Source: Coprobacillus sp. (lineage in GTDB: Bacteria; Bacillota_I; Bacilli_A; RFN20; CAG-826). From it: a stretch of 30,649 bases of DNA. The notes beneath the pieces are model-generated. The model had not been told where the DNA came from, ran no database searches, and saw only the letters and a list, made by a program, of their open reading frames with translations. The translations under genes were made by a program, and so were the position numbers. The stretch covers positions 1 through 30,649 of the forward strand of contig JAJQAM010000063.1 of assembly GCA_021203805.1 (NCBI GenBank). The letters run 5' to 3'. Shown piece after piece: positions 1 to 8,803 of the stretch (the stretch's first letter is position 1; each line of letters opens with the position of its first letter).

Positions 1-54
1 CTCATGACCTCTTGAACCCGAATCAAGCGCACTACCAAGCTGTGCTACGTCCCG
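1..54 (-). tRNA. tRNA-Pro (anticodon CGG), 3' part cut off by the window edge
   Basis: Read on the minus strand the segment opens with the acceptor arm CGGGACG, then TA, a D-arm (GCAC AGCTTGGTA GTGC), an anticodon stem CTTGA/TCAAG and a seven-base loop TTCGGGT. That places CGG at positions 34-36, reading proline codon CCG. The variable loop and the first half of the T-stem (ATGAG) are present; the rest lies outside the window. The 5' end is 13 nt beyond the polC stop codon. I see no terminator and no convincing promoter in that gap, so the tRNA is probably processed from the polC transcript. Confidence 0.93.
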
Positions 55-67
55 AATAAATAGTTAA

Positions 68-3000
68 TTAAAAGAAATCGTCATCTCCAAATAAAGAGAG
101 CTGCTGCGATTTATTAGAGTCAGGAAGGAAGGAGATAACTCCAAGTTCATCAAGTTTCTTAATATTAGTGGAAGAAAGAGAGGTTCTCTCTGCTAAATCT
201 TCTTTAGATTTAAACTCTCCATCTTTTCGAGATTCAACGACAGACTGGGCCACGTTTAAGCCGACACCTTCTAGGCAGATAAATGGGGGAATAAGTTTAT
301 TATTTTCTTCATCAATCACGAAATTAGAGGCATCACTCTTATAGAGGTCAATGTTACTAAAAGAGTATCCTCTTTCAAACATTTCCATGGCGAGCTGAAG
401 GGTTATTAAGATATCTCCCTCTTTTTTAGTGACATCCTCATTAGAGGATTTACTCTTATCTTGAAGTTCTCTTATTCTTCTCATTGTAGCTTCTTCTCCC
501 TCAACCATGGTCTCTATATCCCACTCCTTAGACCTCACTGAGAAGAATGTCGCATAATAGTGAAGAGGATAATATACCTTAAAGTAGGCCACTCTTACCG
601 CCATCATGACATAAGCGGTTGCGTGTCCCTTAGGGAAGAGATATTTAATCTTATTACAGGAATTAATATAGTATTCCGGAATATTATTAGCTTCCATGGC
701 TTTTCTATACTCATCCTTAATGCCCTTACCTCTTCTAACATCCTCCATAATAGAGAAAGCCACAGATGAGGAGAGACCTTTACTAATGAGATAGGACATA
801 ATATCATCACGGCATCCAATGACCTCTCTAAGACTAGCAGTGCCTTCCGCGATGAGTTCATCAGCGTTACCGTTCCACACTCCAGTTCCGTGTGATATAC
901 CAGATATAATTACTAAATCAGAGAATGATTTAGGCTTAGTAGCATCCAGTATTCCCCTAACAAAAGGCGTTCCAAATTCAGGAAGACCGAGGGCCCCGTT
1001 AGTCTGATTTAAGAAATTATGAGAGAGATTTAGCTCATTATAAGAGGAAAATAACGACAAGACTTTCGGGTCATTAAAGGGAATCGAATTAATATCCACA
1101 CCCGTGGAATCGCACATCATTTTAAGAGCGGTTGGATCATCATGACCAAGGAGATCAATCTTTAAAACAGTATCGTGGATGGAGTGGTAATCAAAATGAG
1201 TGGTCATAAGATCAGAGTCTTTTTCATCCGCTGGATACTGAATTGGGGTAAAGTCATAAACGCTATATTCCTTAGGAATAACAATTAGTCCGGCGGGGTG
1301 CTGACCGGTAGTTCTCTTAACATCAACACAGCCGCTTGCTAAATAGTTAAGTTTATTACGTGAGTAGGTATCGGGGTCTTGACCAAGCCAGGTAATATAA
1401 TCTCTTGCTTTAGCGTAGGCCGTCTTATCTGCAACTGTTGCAATAGTTCCCGCTCTAAAGACGTTTTGCTCGCCGAGGAGCTGTCTCACATATTCATGAG
1501 CAGTCTTTTGATATTCACTAGCGCAGTTTAAATCGATATCGGGAATTTTTTCCGCTTCAAAACCTAGGAATGTTTCAAAAGGAATATTTTGACCATCATG
1601 AATCATCTCGCATCCACATTCAGGACACTTCTTATCGGGAAGATCATACCCACTTCGGCAGTCAGGGAACTGAGCAAGAGTCCACTCAAGATGGTGACAT
1701 TTAGGACAGACGTAGTGCGGCTCAAGCGGATTAACCTCAGTTATACCCGCAAAGTAAGCGGCCACTGAGGATCCTACGGATCCTCTAGATCCAATCACAT
1801 ATCCGTCTTCATTACTCTTTTTAACAATGCGGTGAGCAATATAGTAAATAACAGAGTATCCGTGGGAAATGATACCGTTTAGCTCTTTAGATAGCCTAGT
1901 CTCTATAACTTGAGGCAAGGGATTGCCGTATATTTCATAGGCTTTTTTGTAGCAGATTTCTCTAATAATATTGTCATCTTTGGAGGTATATTCAGGCTCC
2001 GCGTCCATAAGAGAGGATATATCCTCAATCTTAGGAGTATAAAGTTTATCATTAGGCACAGGCACCATCGCATCATCAATTTGATCGGCGATGAGATTAG
2101 AGTTAGTCACCACTACTTCATAGGCTTTTTCCTCTCCTAGCCAGCTAAATTCATTTAGCATTTCATCAGTGGATAGATATCCTTGATTAGGATTTTCATA
2201 GTATGGATAGAGCTTTCTATCAAATGGATTAAGTGGATGTCTTTTTGTCTTAGTGTGACTTTTCTCGTTTGGCTCCCCTGAGATATAAATATCACGGAAA
2301 ACTTTATGCTCGGGAATATCGTAGTGCACATCTCCGGTCGCTACGACGGGAATATGAAGCTCGCTTGCGGTATCCACGATGAGCTGGAGAATAGAGTCAA
2401 GTTCGCTTTGCTTTAGTTCATGAAGATTAATTAGATGGGAATAGCAGTCTTTAGGCTGGATCTCAATATAGTCATAAAATTTCATGACTTTTTTAAGATC
2501 TTCCGCTCCTTTATTTCGAGCGGTCTCAAAAACTTCTCCGTTACAGCAGGCACTTCCAAATAAGAGATTCTCTCTATGAGCCTCGAGCTCATGGCGGGGA
2601 ATTCTTGGATACTCAGAGAAATACTTTATGTGAGCGTCGCTCACTAAAGAATATAGATCCTTAAGCCCCGCTTTATTCTTAGCAAGGACACAAATATCTC
2701 TTGGTCTTATATGCTTAAAAGCTTCTTCTGGGGTCTCAAGTTTCTCTAAATCTGAAACTGAGAAATCTTTATTCCCCTTAGTAAACATTGCGAGCATATT
2801 TTGCCAAACTTCATTAAGTCTTTCGGCATCGTAGTCCGCTCTATGAGCGCTGCTATTATCAAAATAAATATCCATTCTCTTACAGACATCTGTAAGTCTA
2901 TGAGATCTATTTTGAGGAAAGAAATATCTCGCTAAAGTAAGGGTATCAATAACGATATTATTAAGTTTTGGATAGTCATTTCTTTGCAATTCGGCGTTTA

Positions 3001-4585
3001 AAAAGTCTAAATCAAAAGAGGCGTTATGAGTGACTAGAATCGCGTCCTTCATGAAATCAAGAATTTCAGGAATCACTTCTTTGAGCTTTGGTTTACCCAT
3101 GAGCATGGCATTAGTAATATGAGTGAGATTAACAATCTTATCATCGATTTGATAGCCGGGGTTAATGAGAATATCTTTATGAGCCACTACGGTTCCGTGT
3201 TCAACGCGAACCGCGCCAAACTCGATAATGTTATTTCTCGTAATAGAGAGGCCAGATGTCTCTAAGTCTAAGACAACATAAGTCGCATCTCGAAGCTGAG
3301 CTTCCCTTGGATTATAAACATAGACCTGTCTTTCATCCATCATGTAAAACTCGCAGCCATAAATCATTTTCATGTTATAGTCTTTAGCGGCTTTATAAGC
3401 CGCTGGGAAAGACTGAACCACTCCGTGATCAGTAACCGCTATGGCTTTATGGCCTAATGCTTTTGCATAGGCGCAGTAATCATCAATACTCGTCACTCCG
3501 TCCATCGCCGACATCTTGGTGTGGAGATGAAGCTCCACTCTTGGTGTCTCTGCTTTTTCATGCTTAATGATATCGGGAGGAAGAATATCTATATAATGGC
3601 CTCTAATGGTGAGGTCTTTTGAGTAGGAGTTATAATAAACCGCGCCTCTAATCCTTACATTAGTGCCGTTTTTTATTTGTTTAGCTTTTTCATTTGTTAA
3701 TGTGGTGTCATTTACTGTAAAGCGAGCGCTTATCGCTCCCCCATGCGGATCATAAATACCAACGGTAAGAGAATCATTACCGCTTGGGTTTTCTTTTATG
3801 AGAGTGGAATAGACTTTTCCGTTTATATCAACGTTTTCTGAATTAGTATCAAGTTCATCAATAAAGTCGAAGGGTATATAGTGGCCTTTTCTATTAAGCC
3901 TAGCTCTTTCTCTCTCCCTCATCATTTCCTTATAGTTATTCTTCCATTCCTTAAGGAACGAAGCTTCATAATCAGTGAGGCCTTCACTATCATCGTCAGA
4001 TTTACTCTCTTCACTATCAAGCGCGCCTTCAAAGCTCACACTTTCTACATTTTTAGAGATATTTTCACTGGCGACTTGCTCCGCGTTTTCTCTCGCTTCT
4101 TCTTTTTCCTCTTCTGTGTAGTTATTCTCCTCTACCTCGACGAGGGTCTCATTTATCTCAATATCATAAGAAATAAATTCAAGAAGCTTTTTAAAATCTT
4201 TAATAACGGGACCGTAGTCCTCTTCCTCCTTATCCCCTAGATAAGTCACTTCAAGTGAATCACCTGATTCACTAACCGCGATATTAATCGGAGAGATAAA
4301 TTTATAGGTTCCGATATACCACTCATTAAAGAGCTTTAGGATATCATCAGCGTTTGCTCTTATCTGATAGGAGAATCTAAGAGTGTATTTATAAGAGATA
4401 TTAGGAAGATGATTCATAAAATCAGAGAGGAGCTCATAGCTCCAAGGCGTGTCTTTTAAGATGACCATGTCATACTGAGAGGGGTCAAATCTATTCTTTC
4501 CAAGCATCTCAAAATCGAGATCATAACTCTCAAGGTCACTAATCCCTATGCTTTTTAAAAATCTTTCCATTTTATCGCTTAGCAT
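68..4585 (-). CDS. polC: DNA polymerase III alpha subunit, Gram-positive PolC type
   Basis: Replicative polymerase with a built-in proofreading exonuclease. At 1505 aa it is slightly longer than the usual ~1440. Domain order is as expected for PolC. There is an N-terminal region, an acidic low-complexity linker (about 145-215) and an OB fold (about 250-335). A PHP domain starts near 350 with ELHLHT, and a DEDDh exonuclease (about 435-600) is inserted in it, with VLDLETSG, THNASFD and HRADYD. The polymerase palm starts near 930 (GSRGSVGSS). A four-cysteine zinc site lies at about 960-992 (CPKC/CPEC), and the catalytic aspartates are in PDIDLN (about 1015) and KIDLLG (about 1144). The ATG lies 3 nt after the rseP stop with no good Shine-Dalgarno, suggesting translational coupling. 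In Bacillus proS sits between rseP and polC; here it is absent. Identification is secure. Confidence 0.98.
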   Translation of the reverse strand: MLSDKMERFLKSIGISDLESYDLDFEMLGKNRFDPSQYDMVILKDTPWSYELLSDFMNHLPNISYKYTLRFSYQIRANADDILKLFNEWYIGTYKFISPINIAVSESGDSLEVTYLGDKEEEDYGPVIKDFKKLLEFISYDIEINETLVEVEENNYTEEEKEEARENAEQVASENISKNVESVSFEGALDSEESKSDDDSEGLTDYEASFLKEWKNNYKEMMRERERARLNRKGHYIPFDFIDELDTNSENVDINGKVYSTLIKENPSGNDSLTVGIYDPHGGAISARFTVNDTTLTNEKAKQIKNGTNVRIRGAVYYNSYSKDLTIRGHYIDILPPDIIKHEKAETPRVELHLHTKMSAMDGVTSIDDYCAYAKALGHKAIAVTDHGVVQSFPAAYKAAKDYNMKMIYGCEFYMMDERQVYVYNPREAQLRDATYVVLDLETSGLSITRNNIIEFGAVRVEHGTVVAHKDILINPGYQIDDKIVNLTHITNAMLMGKPKLKEVIPEILDFMKDAILVTHNASFDLDFLNAELQRNDYPKLNNIVIDTLTLARYFFPQNRSHRLTDVCKRMDIYFDNSSAHRADYDAERLNEVWQNMLAMFTKGNKDFSVSDLEKLETPEEAFKHIRPRDICVLAKNKAGLKDLYSLVSDAHIKYFSEYPRIPRHELEAHRENLLFGSACCNGEVFETARNKGAEDLKKVMKFYDYIEIQPKDCYSHLINLHELKQSELDSILQLIVDTASELHIPVVATGDVHYDIPEHKVFRDIYISGEPNEKSHTKTKRHPLNPFDRKLYPYYENPNQGYLSTDEMLNEFSWLGEEKAYEVVVTNSNLIADQIDDAMVPVPNDKLYTPKIEDISSLMDAEPEYTSKDDNIIREICYKKAYEIYGNPLPQVIETRLSKELNGIISHGYSVIYYIAHRIVKKSNEDGYVIGSRGSVGSSVAAYFAGITEVNPLEPHYVCPKCHHLEWTLAQFPDCRSGYDLPDKKCPECGCEMIHDGQNIPFETFLGFEAEKIPDIDLNCASEYQKTAHEYVRQLLGEQNVFRAGTIATVADKTAYAKARDYITWLGQDPDTYSRNKLNYLASGCVDVKRTTGQHPAGLIVIPKEYSVYDFTPIQYPADEKDSDLMTTHFDYHSIHDTVLKIDLLGHDDPTALKMMCDSTGVDINSIPFNDPKVLSLFSSYNELNLSHNFLNQTNGALGLPEFGTPFVRGILDATKPKSFSDLVIISGISHGTGVWNGNADELIAEGTASLREVIGCRDDIMSYLISKGLSSSVAFSIMEDVRRGKGIKDEYRKAMEANNIPEYYINSCNKIKYLFPKGHATAYVMMAVRVAYFKVYYPLHYYATFFSVRSKEWDIETMVEGEEATMRRIRELQDKSKSSNEDVTKKEGDILITLQLAMEMFERGYSFSNIDLYKSDASNFVIDEENNKLIPPFICLEGVGLNVAQSVVESRKDGEFKSKEDLAERTSLSSTNIKKLDELGVISFLPDSNKSQQLSLFGDDDFF

Positions 4586-4588
4586 ACA

Positions 4589-5917
4589 CTACACCAGCCT
4601 CAGGATATCCATTACTAATATAGCAACAAATAGTCCTCCAATGATAACATAACCAATAATTGACATAACTGTCTTAAATTTCTTAGGAACTTTTCTTCTT
4701 GAAATAGCTTCAATAGCACAGACAAGAAGCTGCCACCCATCTAGCCCTGGAATAGGAATTATATTAAGAAGAGCGAGGTTAACACTAATTAGTCCCCAGG
4801 TATAAAGGAAGAAACCCACTCCGTAGTTAACTAGATAGGTCGTTGTGGTGTTATAGATAGAAATGATGCCCCCAAGAGAGCTCCATCCTCTTCCTCTGAA
4901 GAGATTACCAATCGCTTTTACCACAGCGGTGCTAGACTCTCCAAAATCAATAAAAGTCTCCTTAACAGCGGTGCCAAAGGACTGCTTATAATCAAGGATT
5001 GTCATAGACATCCCCAGCCTATCTCCAAAGACATAGATATCATTTTCTTCGTCATATTCAAAGCCGAGCACTATTTCATGAGGAATATAATCATCAAGAA
5101 GAGAATAATCATCAGGATATTCTCCCTCTTCATAAATCACTCTATCTGGATTTAAGACATACATGTAAAAAGAAATAGAGGAGAGGCCTTCGCCCTCAAG
5201 CATATCGACGCAGGTATAATCCACAAGCTCTCCCTCTGAGTCATATATTTCATAAATTTGGAAAACAGTTAAATAGCTATCAAAACCAATTTGATCGATT
5301 TGGATGCCTTCATTAGAGAGATTAAGGCCCACTGAAAGACCTTCTTTAGTGGAGCCGTCTTCATAGGTTAAGATAGCGTTTCCATCAATCACATAGAATG
5401 AATAAGTGCTATTTTCAACTGGGCCGAGAAGAAGGATGGTGTCATCGTCTTTAATGCCCGCGGTTTCTGCGATTGAGCCTTCTTCCACGCCGCTAACTAA
5501 ATTAGTGTAAAGAGCCATTTGAGGGAAAAAGACTTCATAAATAAAGAAAATAACAAGAGCGAGAAGAAGGTTCATTACAATGCCGGCGACATAAATGATA
5601 GCCTGCTTCCCTTTCTTTAACGAATCCACTGATCTACTAGCGTCAATTTGAAGATCTTCAACTGTTTGCTCGTCCTCTTCATCGTCATCATCGCCGCCGT
5701 TATACATGCTCACAAATCCGCCAAGGGGGATGATTCTAACTGAGAAATAGGTTTCTCCGTTTGTTCTCTTTCGGTGTAAGATAGCGGGCCCAAAGCCAAT
5801 CGAGAAATCAAAGCAGTAGACATTAAAAGCTTTAGCCATCGCAAAATGACCAAGCTCATGGATTACGATAAGTAGGGAGAGGAGAATAATAAAGATGATG
5901 ATATAAACCACTATCAT
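4589..5917 (-). CDS. rseP: Site-2 intramembrane zinc metalloprotease RseP/RasP
   Basis: Membrane-embedded S2P-family protease that trims membrane substrates such as anti-sigma factors and remnant signal peptides. The zinc motif HELGH is at residues 20-24 inside the first transmembrane segment. The second active-site motif, NIIPIPGLDG, is at 385-394, followed by a C-terminal membrane helix. A PDZ-like region lies between. The 442 aa length is normal. An unusual feature is the run of acidic residues at 75-83 just after the motif VSMYNGG, on a loop between the first two membrane regions. The ATG overlaps the dxr stop by 4 nt (ATGA) and an AAGGAG lies a little far upstream, so translation is coupled to dxr. 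It sits in the cdsA-dxr-rseP-polC operon as in other Firmicutes. Confidence 0.97.
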   Translation of the reverse strand: MIVVYIIIFIILLSLLIVIHELGHFAMAKAFNVYCFDFSIGFGPAILHRKRTNGETYFSVRIIPLGGFVSMYNGGDDDDEEDEQTVEDLQIDASRSVDSLKKGKQAIIYVAGIVMNLLLALVIFFIYEVFFPQMALYTNLVSGVEEGSIAETAGIKDDDTILLLGPVENSTYSFYVIDGNAILTYEDGSTKEGLSVGLNLSNEGIQIDQIGFDSYLTVFQIYEIYDSEGELVDYTCVDMLEGEGLSSISFYMYVLNPDRVIYEEGEYPDDYSLLDDYIPHEIVLGFEYDEENDIYVFGDRLGMSMTILDYKQSFGTAVKETFIDFGESSTAVVKAIGNLFRGRGWSSLGGIISIYNTTTTYLVNYGVGFFLYTWGLISVNLALLNIIPIPGLDGWQLLVCAIEAISRRKVPKKFKTVMSIIGYVIIGGLFVAILVMDILRLV

Positions 5918-7071
5918 GAAACCTGGTTCTCCTTAAGGATGCCGCGGCATCTTTCCCTTACAATAAAGTCGGTCATGACGATATCTTCGAGGCTAATATC
6001 TCCGGCATCATAGTCTTCAAATTCTTTGATAATGACGCTAATAAGGCGCTCAATATCTGTATATTTGATTTCTCCCTTTAGAAACTCATTAATTCCGTAT
6101 TCAACCGCGGCATTAATAATCACTCCATAAAGCTTTTTACTCATAATCGTTGGGGCATACATTATAGCGGGGTATCTTTTTGAGTCTAAAAGAGGGAACT
6201 TATAGCCGGTTTTTTTAATCACTTTAGTGCCATAGTTCTTATCAGTAGAGGTACATCCATAAAGGGCAAATTCAATCGGCTCTTTCATATCGGGCCTAGA
6301 TTCATAAAGTCGGATATGACCGTCGCTATATTTAACAAAGCAGTGAATCATAGAGTTAGGCTCCATCACTACTTCCATGACCGAGAGAGGCATATCATAA
6401 AGATAATGGGCCTCAACGAGCTCATAGGCTTTATTGATCATAAGAGAGCTTTCAATCGTAATAAGTTTACCCATATTCCAAGTGGGATGTTTAAGCGCTT
6501 GAGCGGGTGTCACCGTAGAAAGATGAGAAAGGGTGAGGTTACGAAGAGATCCTCCTGAGGTTGTTAGATAGATACTTTTAATATTATCTGGCTCCGCTTT
6601 GAGACATCTTGTGAGAGCGGAGTGTTCACTATCAATTGGATAAATAGCTCCCTTTTTCTCTTTAATGAGCTTATTTATAAGCTCGCCTCCTACGACTAAG
6701 GACTCTTTATTAGCGAGAGCGACTTTCTTACCTCTATTTAAGGCGGTGTAGGTTGGGACAAAACCCGCAAAACCACTAACGGCATTGACCATCATAGTGT
6801 ATTCAGCTTCATCGCACATTAAAGCAAGGCCGTTATCACCGCAGTAAAACTGAATGTTTTTATACTGACTAACTAGAGGCTTAATTTTATCTTCCTCAAT
6901 AGCGTAGACATACTTAATAGAGGGGAAACGCTTAATAATATGCGAAATAGCGTCCACTTGATGGCCCACTGAAATACCCACAAGCTTAAAATCAAGTGGG
7001 TGCTTAAGTAAGACCTCTAGGGTTTGACTTCCAATACTACCAGAGGCTCCTAAAAGTAAAATTTCTTCCAT
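5914..7071 (-). CDS. dxr: 1-deoxy-D-xylulose 5-phosphate reductoisomerase
   Basis: Converts DXP to MEP with NADPH, the committed step of the non-mevalonate isoprenoid pathway, so this organism makes isoprenoids by the MEP route. The NADPH-binding loop GASGSIG is at 8-14, NKESL at 121-125, and the metal ligands sit in DSEH (147-150) and in NKAYE (213-217). The substrate loop reads SGGSLR (172-177), where many homologues have SGGPFR. Length (385 aa) is typical. The start is 2 nt after the cdsA stop and has no Shine-Dalgarno, so it probably relies on translational coupling. Its 3' end overlaps rseP by 4 nt. Confidence 0.97.
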   Translation of the reverse strand: MEEILLLGASGSIGSQTLEVLLKHPLDFKLVGISVGHQVDAISHIIKRFPSIKYVYAIEEDKIKPLVSQYKNIQFYCGDNGLALMCDEAEYTMMVNAVSGFAGFVPTYTALNRGKKVALANKESLVVGGELINKLIKEKKGAIYPIDSEHSALTRCLKAEPDNIKSIYLTTSGGSLRNLTLSHLSTVTPAQALKHPTWNMGKLITIESSLMINKAYELVEAHYLYDMPLSVMEVVMEPNSMIHCFVKYSDGHIRLYESRPDMKEPIEFALYGCTSTDKNYGTKVIKKTGYKFPLLDSKRYPAIMYAPTIMSKKLYGVIINAAVEYGINEFLKGEIKYTDIERLISVIIKEFEDYDAGDISLEDIVMTDFIVRERCRGILKENQVS

Positions 7072-7073
7072 AA

Positions 7074-8111
7074 TTAAACAAACAAAGTTCCTAAAGTGCC
7101 GTTAATAATACCGCTAGCAATACAGATGAATAAAGCGGAAACGATAAGCGAAACAACAAGTGAATCGATTCTATCAAGGACTCCTCCATGTCCTGGGATA
7201 ATATTTGAAAAGTCTTTTATCTCATAGGCTCTCTTAATGGAGGAGAAGATAAAATCTCCAAGCACCGCAAAGAGAGGAATGATAAGGGATAAGATGAGAA
7301 TTAGATACCAGTGAGAGCTATCTAAAGCGGAGCAAATTGGATTGTCACAAATAGCGAGAATAAAAGCAAAAAGGAAGCTTATGATAAAGGAGGTCGCATA
7401 TCCTCCAATGAATCCTTCCCAGGTTTTTTTAGGAGAAATCCTTTCATTAAGCTTGTTTTTACCAAATAGCATTCCAAAGAAATAGGCTCCTGCATCGGTT
7501 AGATAATCCGCTAGGAATACATAGAGCACTAGGGTGCAGCTTGCTAGAGAATCATAGACATTAAAGTAGGAGCTTTCAAAGGCCTCGCCAAAGATCATAT
7601 ACTTCTCGTACTGGGGGAAATACCTAAGATAGAGAATTGATTCCATGGCAAGCGCAAGTAAGATGAGAAGCAAAAAATAAACACAGGCATCTTTGACTGA
7701 GAAGTCGGTATCGCATATCACAATAAACATGGCGATTAGACCGATAAGGGCGACGCCAATAACTGATAGATAGATGGAGTCATAGTTAATATAAATTCGG
7801 TAGATATCTGTGGCGTAGATTGGATCAGAAGAGAAGAACTTTCCAAAGATTGGCCAGCACGCCATCGCCCCCACAATTAAAACTGAGAGGACCGTAAGAA
7901 GGATTTTATATTTAGCGCTGACGCATTTAGAAACTTCGTAGCAGCCAAGAAAACCGACAATAAGAATGAAAGCAAAGAAAAAGTAATCTCCTAAAAAGGT
8001 GCAAGGAAGAGCAATCGCAATGATGACAATCGCGCTAATAACTCGGACAAGGGTCGAGTGTTTTTGCTCAGGCTTTATTTCATTTGTTTCAACGAGTTTT
8101 CTATTTCCCAT
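7074..8111 (-). CDS. cdsA: Phosphatidate cytidylyltransferase (CDP-diacylglycerol synthase)
   Basis: Integral membrane enzyme making CDP-diacylglycerol from phosphatidate and CTP for phospholipid synthesis. The full family signature is visible at about 290-317 (S-x-x-KR-x4-KD ... PGHGG-x-x-DR-x-D), preceded by SPKKTWEG, and most of the 345 residues form hydrophobic helices. The N-terminal ~20 residues are charged and cytoplasmic. It is the first gene of the cdsA-dxr-rseP-polC operon. The ATG has no Shine-Dalgarno; instead a TAAAAT box lies exactly 8 nt upstream, so the message is probably leaderless. In most Firmicutes uppS precedes cdsA; here the upstream gene is frr, separated by a terminator. 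Confidence 0.96.
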   Translation of the reverse strand: MGNRKLVETNEIKPEQKHSTLVRVISAIVIIAIALPCTFLGDYFFFAFILIVGFLGCYEVSKCVSAKYKILLTVLSVLIVGAMACWPIFGKFFSSDPIYATDIYRIYINYDSIYLSVIGVALIGLIAMFIVICDTDFSVKDACVYFLLLILLALAMESILYLRYFPQYEKYMIFGEAFESSYFNVYDSLASCTLVLYVFLADYLTDAGAYFFGMLFGKNKLNERISPKKTWEGFIGGYATSFIISFLFAFILAICDNPICSALDSSHWYLILILSLIIPLFAVLGDFIFSSIKRAYEIKDFSNIIPGHGGVLDRIDSLVVSLIVSALFICIASGIINGTLGTLFV

Positions 8112-8119
8112 GTTTTTTT

Positions 8120-8148
8120 ATTTTACCATTCTAAAAGACTTATTTAAA
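8120..8148 (-). promoter_or_regulatory. Candidate cdsA promoter, leaderless geometry
   Basis: On the minus strand TTTAAA (8143-8148), a 17 nt spacer, then TAAAAT (8120-8125). The -10 ends 8 nt before the cdsA ATG, so transcription would begin at or within a couple of bases of the start codon. The -35 matches the consensus at only four of six positions. The placement matches lepB, recG and topA. Confidence 0.55.
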
Positions 8149-8196
8149 TAAATCTTTTACCTACCCTAATAAAGACTAAAAAAGCGAGCGCACGTA

Positions 8197-8223
8197 AAAG
8201 AAAAAGCGCCGCAATTCGGCGCT
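8197..8223 (-). terminator. Intrinsic terminator after frr
   Basis: On the minus strand a perfect 7 bp GC-rich stem AGCGCCG / CGGCGCT with a 5 nt loop (8205-8223) is followed by TTTTCTTTT. It lies about 30 nt past the frr stop and ends the rpsB-tsf-pyrH-frr operon before the cdsA promoter. Confidence 0.9.
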
Positions 8224-8254
8224 ATTTTCTTAAGTATTTAAAAGCTAAGTCAGA

Positions 8255-8800
8255 TTATACAGTGAGGATTTCTTTTTCTTTATCGGCAACTATTTTATCA
8301 ATCTCAGAGACGACTTCATCAGTCACTTTTTGAATGTCATCTTCGATATTTCTCTGCAAATCTTCGCTAATTTCTTTGTCTTCTTTAGCAAGAGACATAT
8401 AGTCTCTCCTTATATTACGGACATAGACCTTTGCTTCTTCGCCGTACTTTCTTGCTTGTTTAACAATCTCTTTTCTTCGGTCCTCAGTAATAGGAGGAAT
8501 GGTAATACGAATCAAGGCTCCCTCACTGACTGGGTTAAGTCCAAGGTCACTAGAAGCAATCGCGGAGATGATACTTCTCATATCATTTTTATCGTATGGC
8601 TTAATAAGAAGCTGACGGGGCTCAGGAGAAGTGATAGATGAAATTTGAACGATTGGAGTCATCGTTCCATAGTAGTCCACTTGAATATGTTGTAGCATCG
8701 CTGGGGAAGCTTTCCCAGTTCTAAGAGTGGCAAGACCGCTCTCTAGATTCTCAATCGCCTTTTGCATATCCTTTTTGGCTTCAATAGCAAGTTCTTCCAT
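8255..8800 (-). CDS. frr: Ribosome recycling factor
   Basis: Splits post-termination ribosomes together with EF-G. The 181 aa match the family length. The sequence shows the usual conserved features: the KASPAML segment near the N-terminus, VDYYGTMTPI, the LLIKPYDK region and a C-terminal coiled-coil arm rich in Glu, Lys and Asp. The start is 3 nt after the pyrH stop and has an upstream AAGGGG as Shine-Dalgarno. It is the last gene of the rpsB-tsf-pyrH-frr operon, in conserved order. Confidence 0.97.
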   Translation of the reverse strand: MEELAIEAKKDMQKAIENLESGLATLRTGKASPAMLQHIQVDYYGTMTPIVQISSITSPEPRQLLIKPYDKNDMRSIISAIASSDLGLNPVSEGALIRITIPPITEDRRKEIVKQARKYGEEAKVYVRNIRRDYMSLAKEDKEISEDLQRNIEDDIQKVTDEVVSEIDKIVADKEKEILTV

Positions 8801-8803
8801 AAT

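Noticed and set aside
3881..4240. Plus-strand ORF of 119 codons opposite polC
   Set aside because: It mirrors the acidic linker of PolC; its Phe-rich translation comes from antisense Glu/Lys codons. No Shine-Dalgarno or family resemblance.
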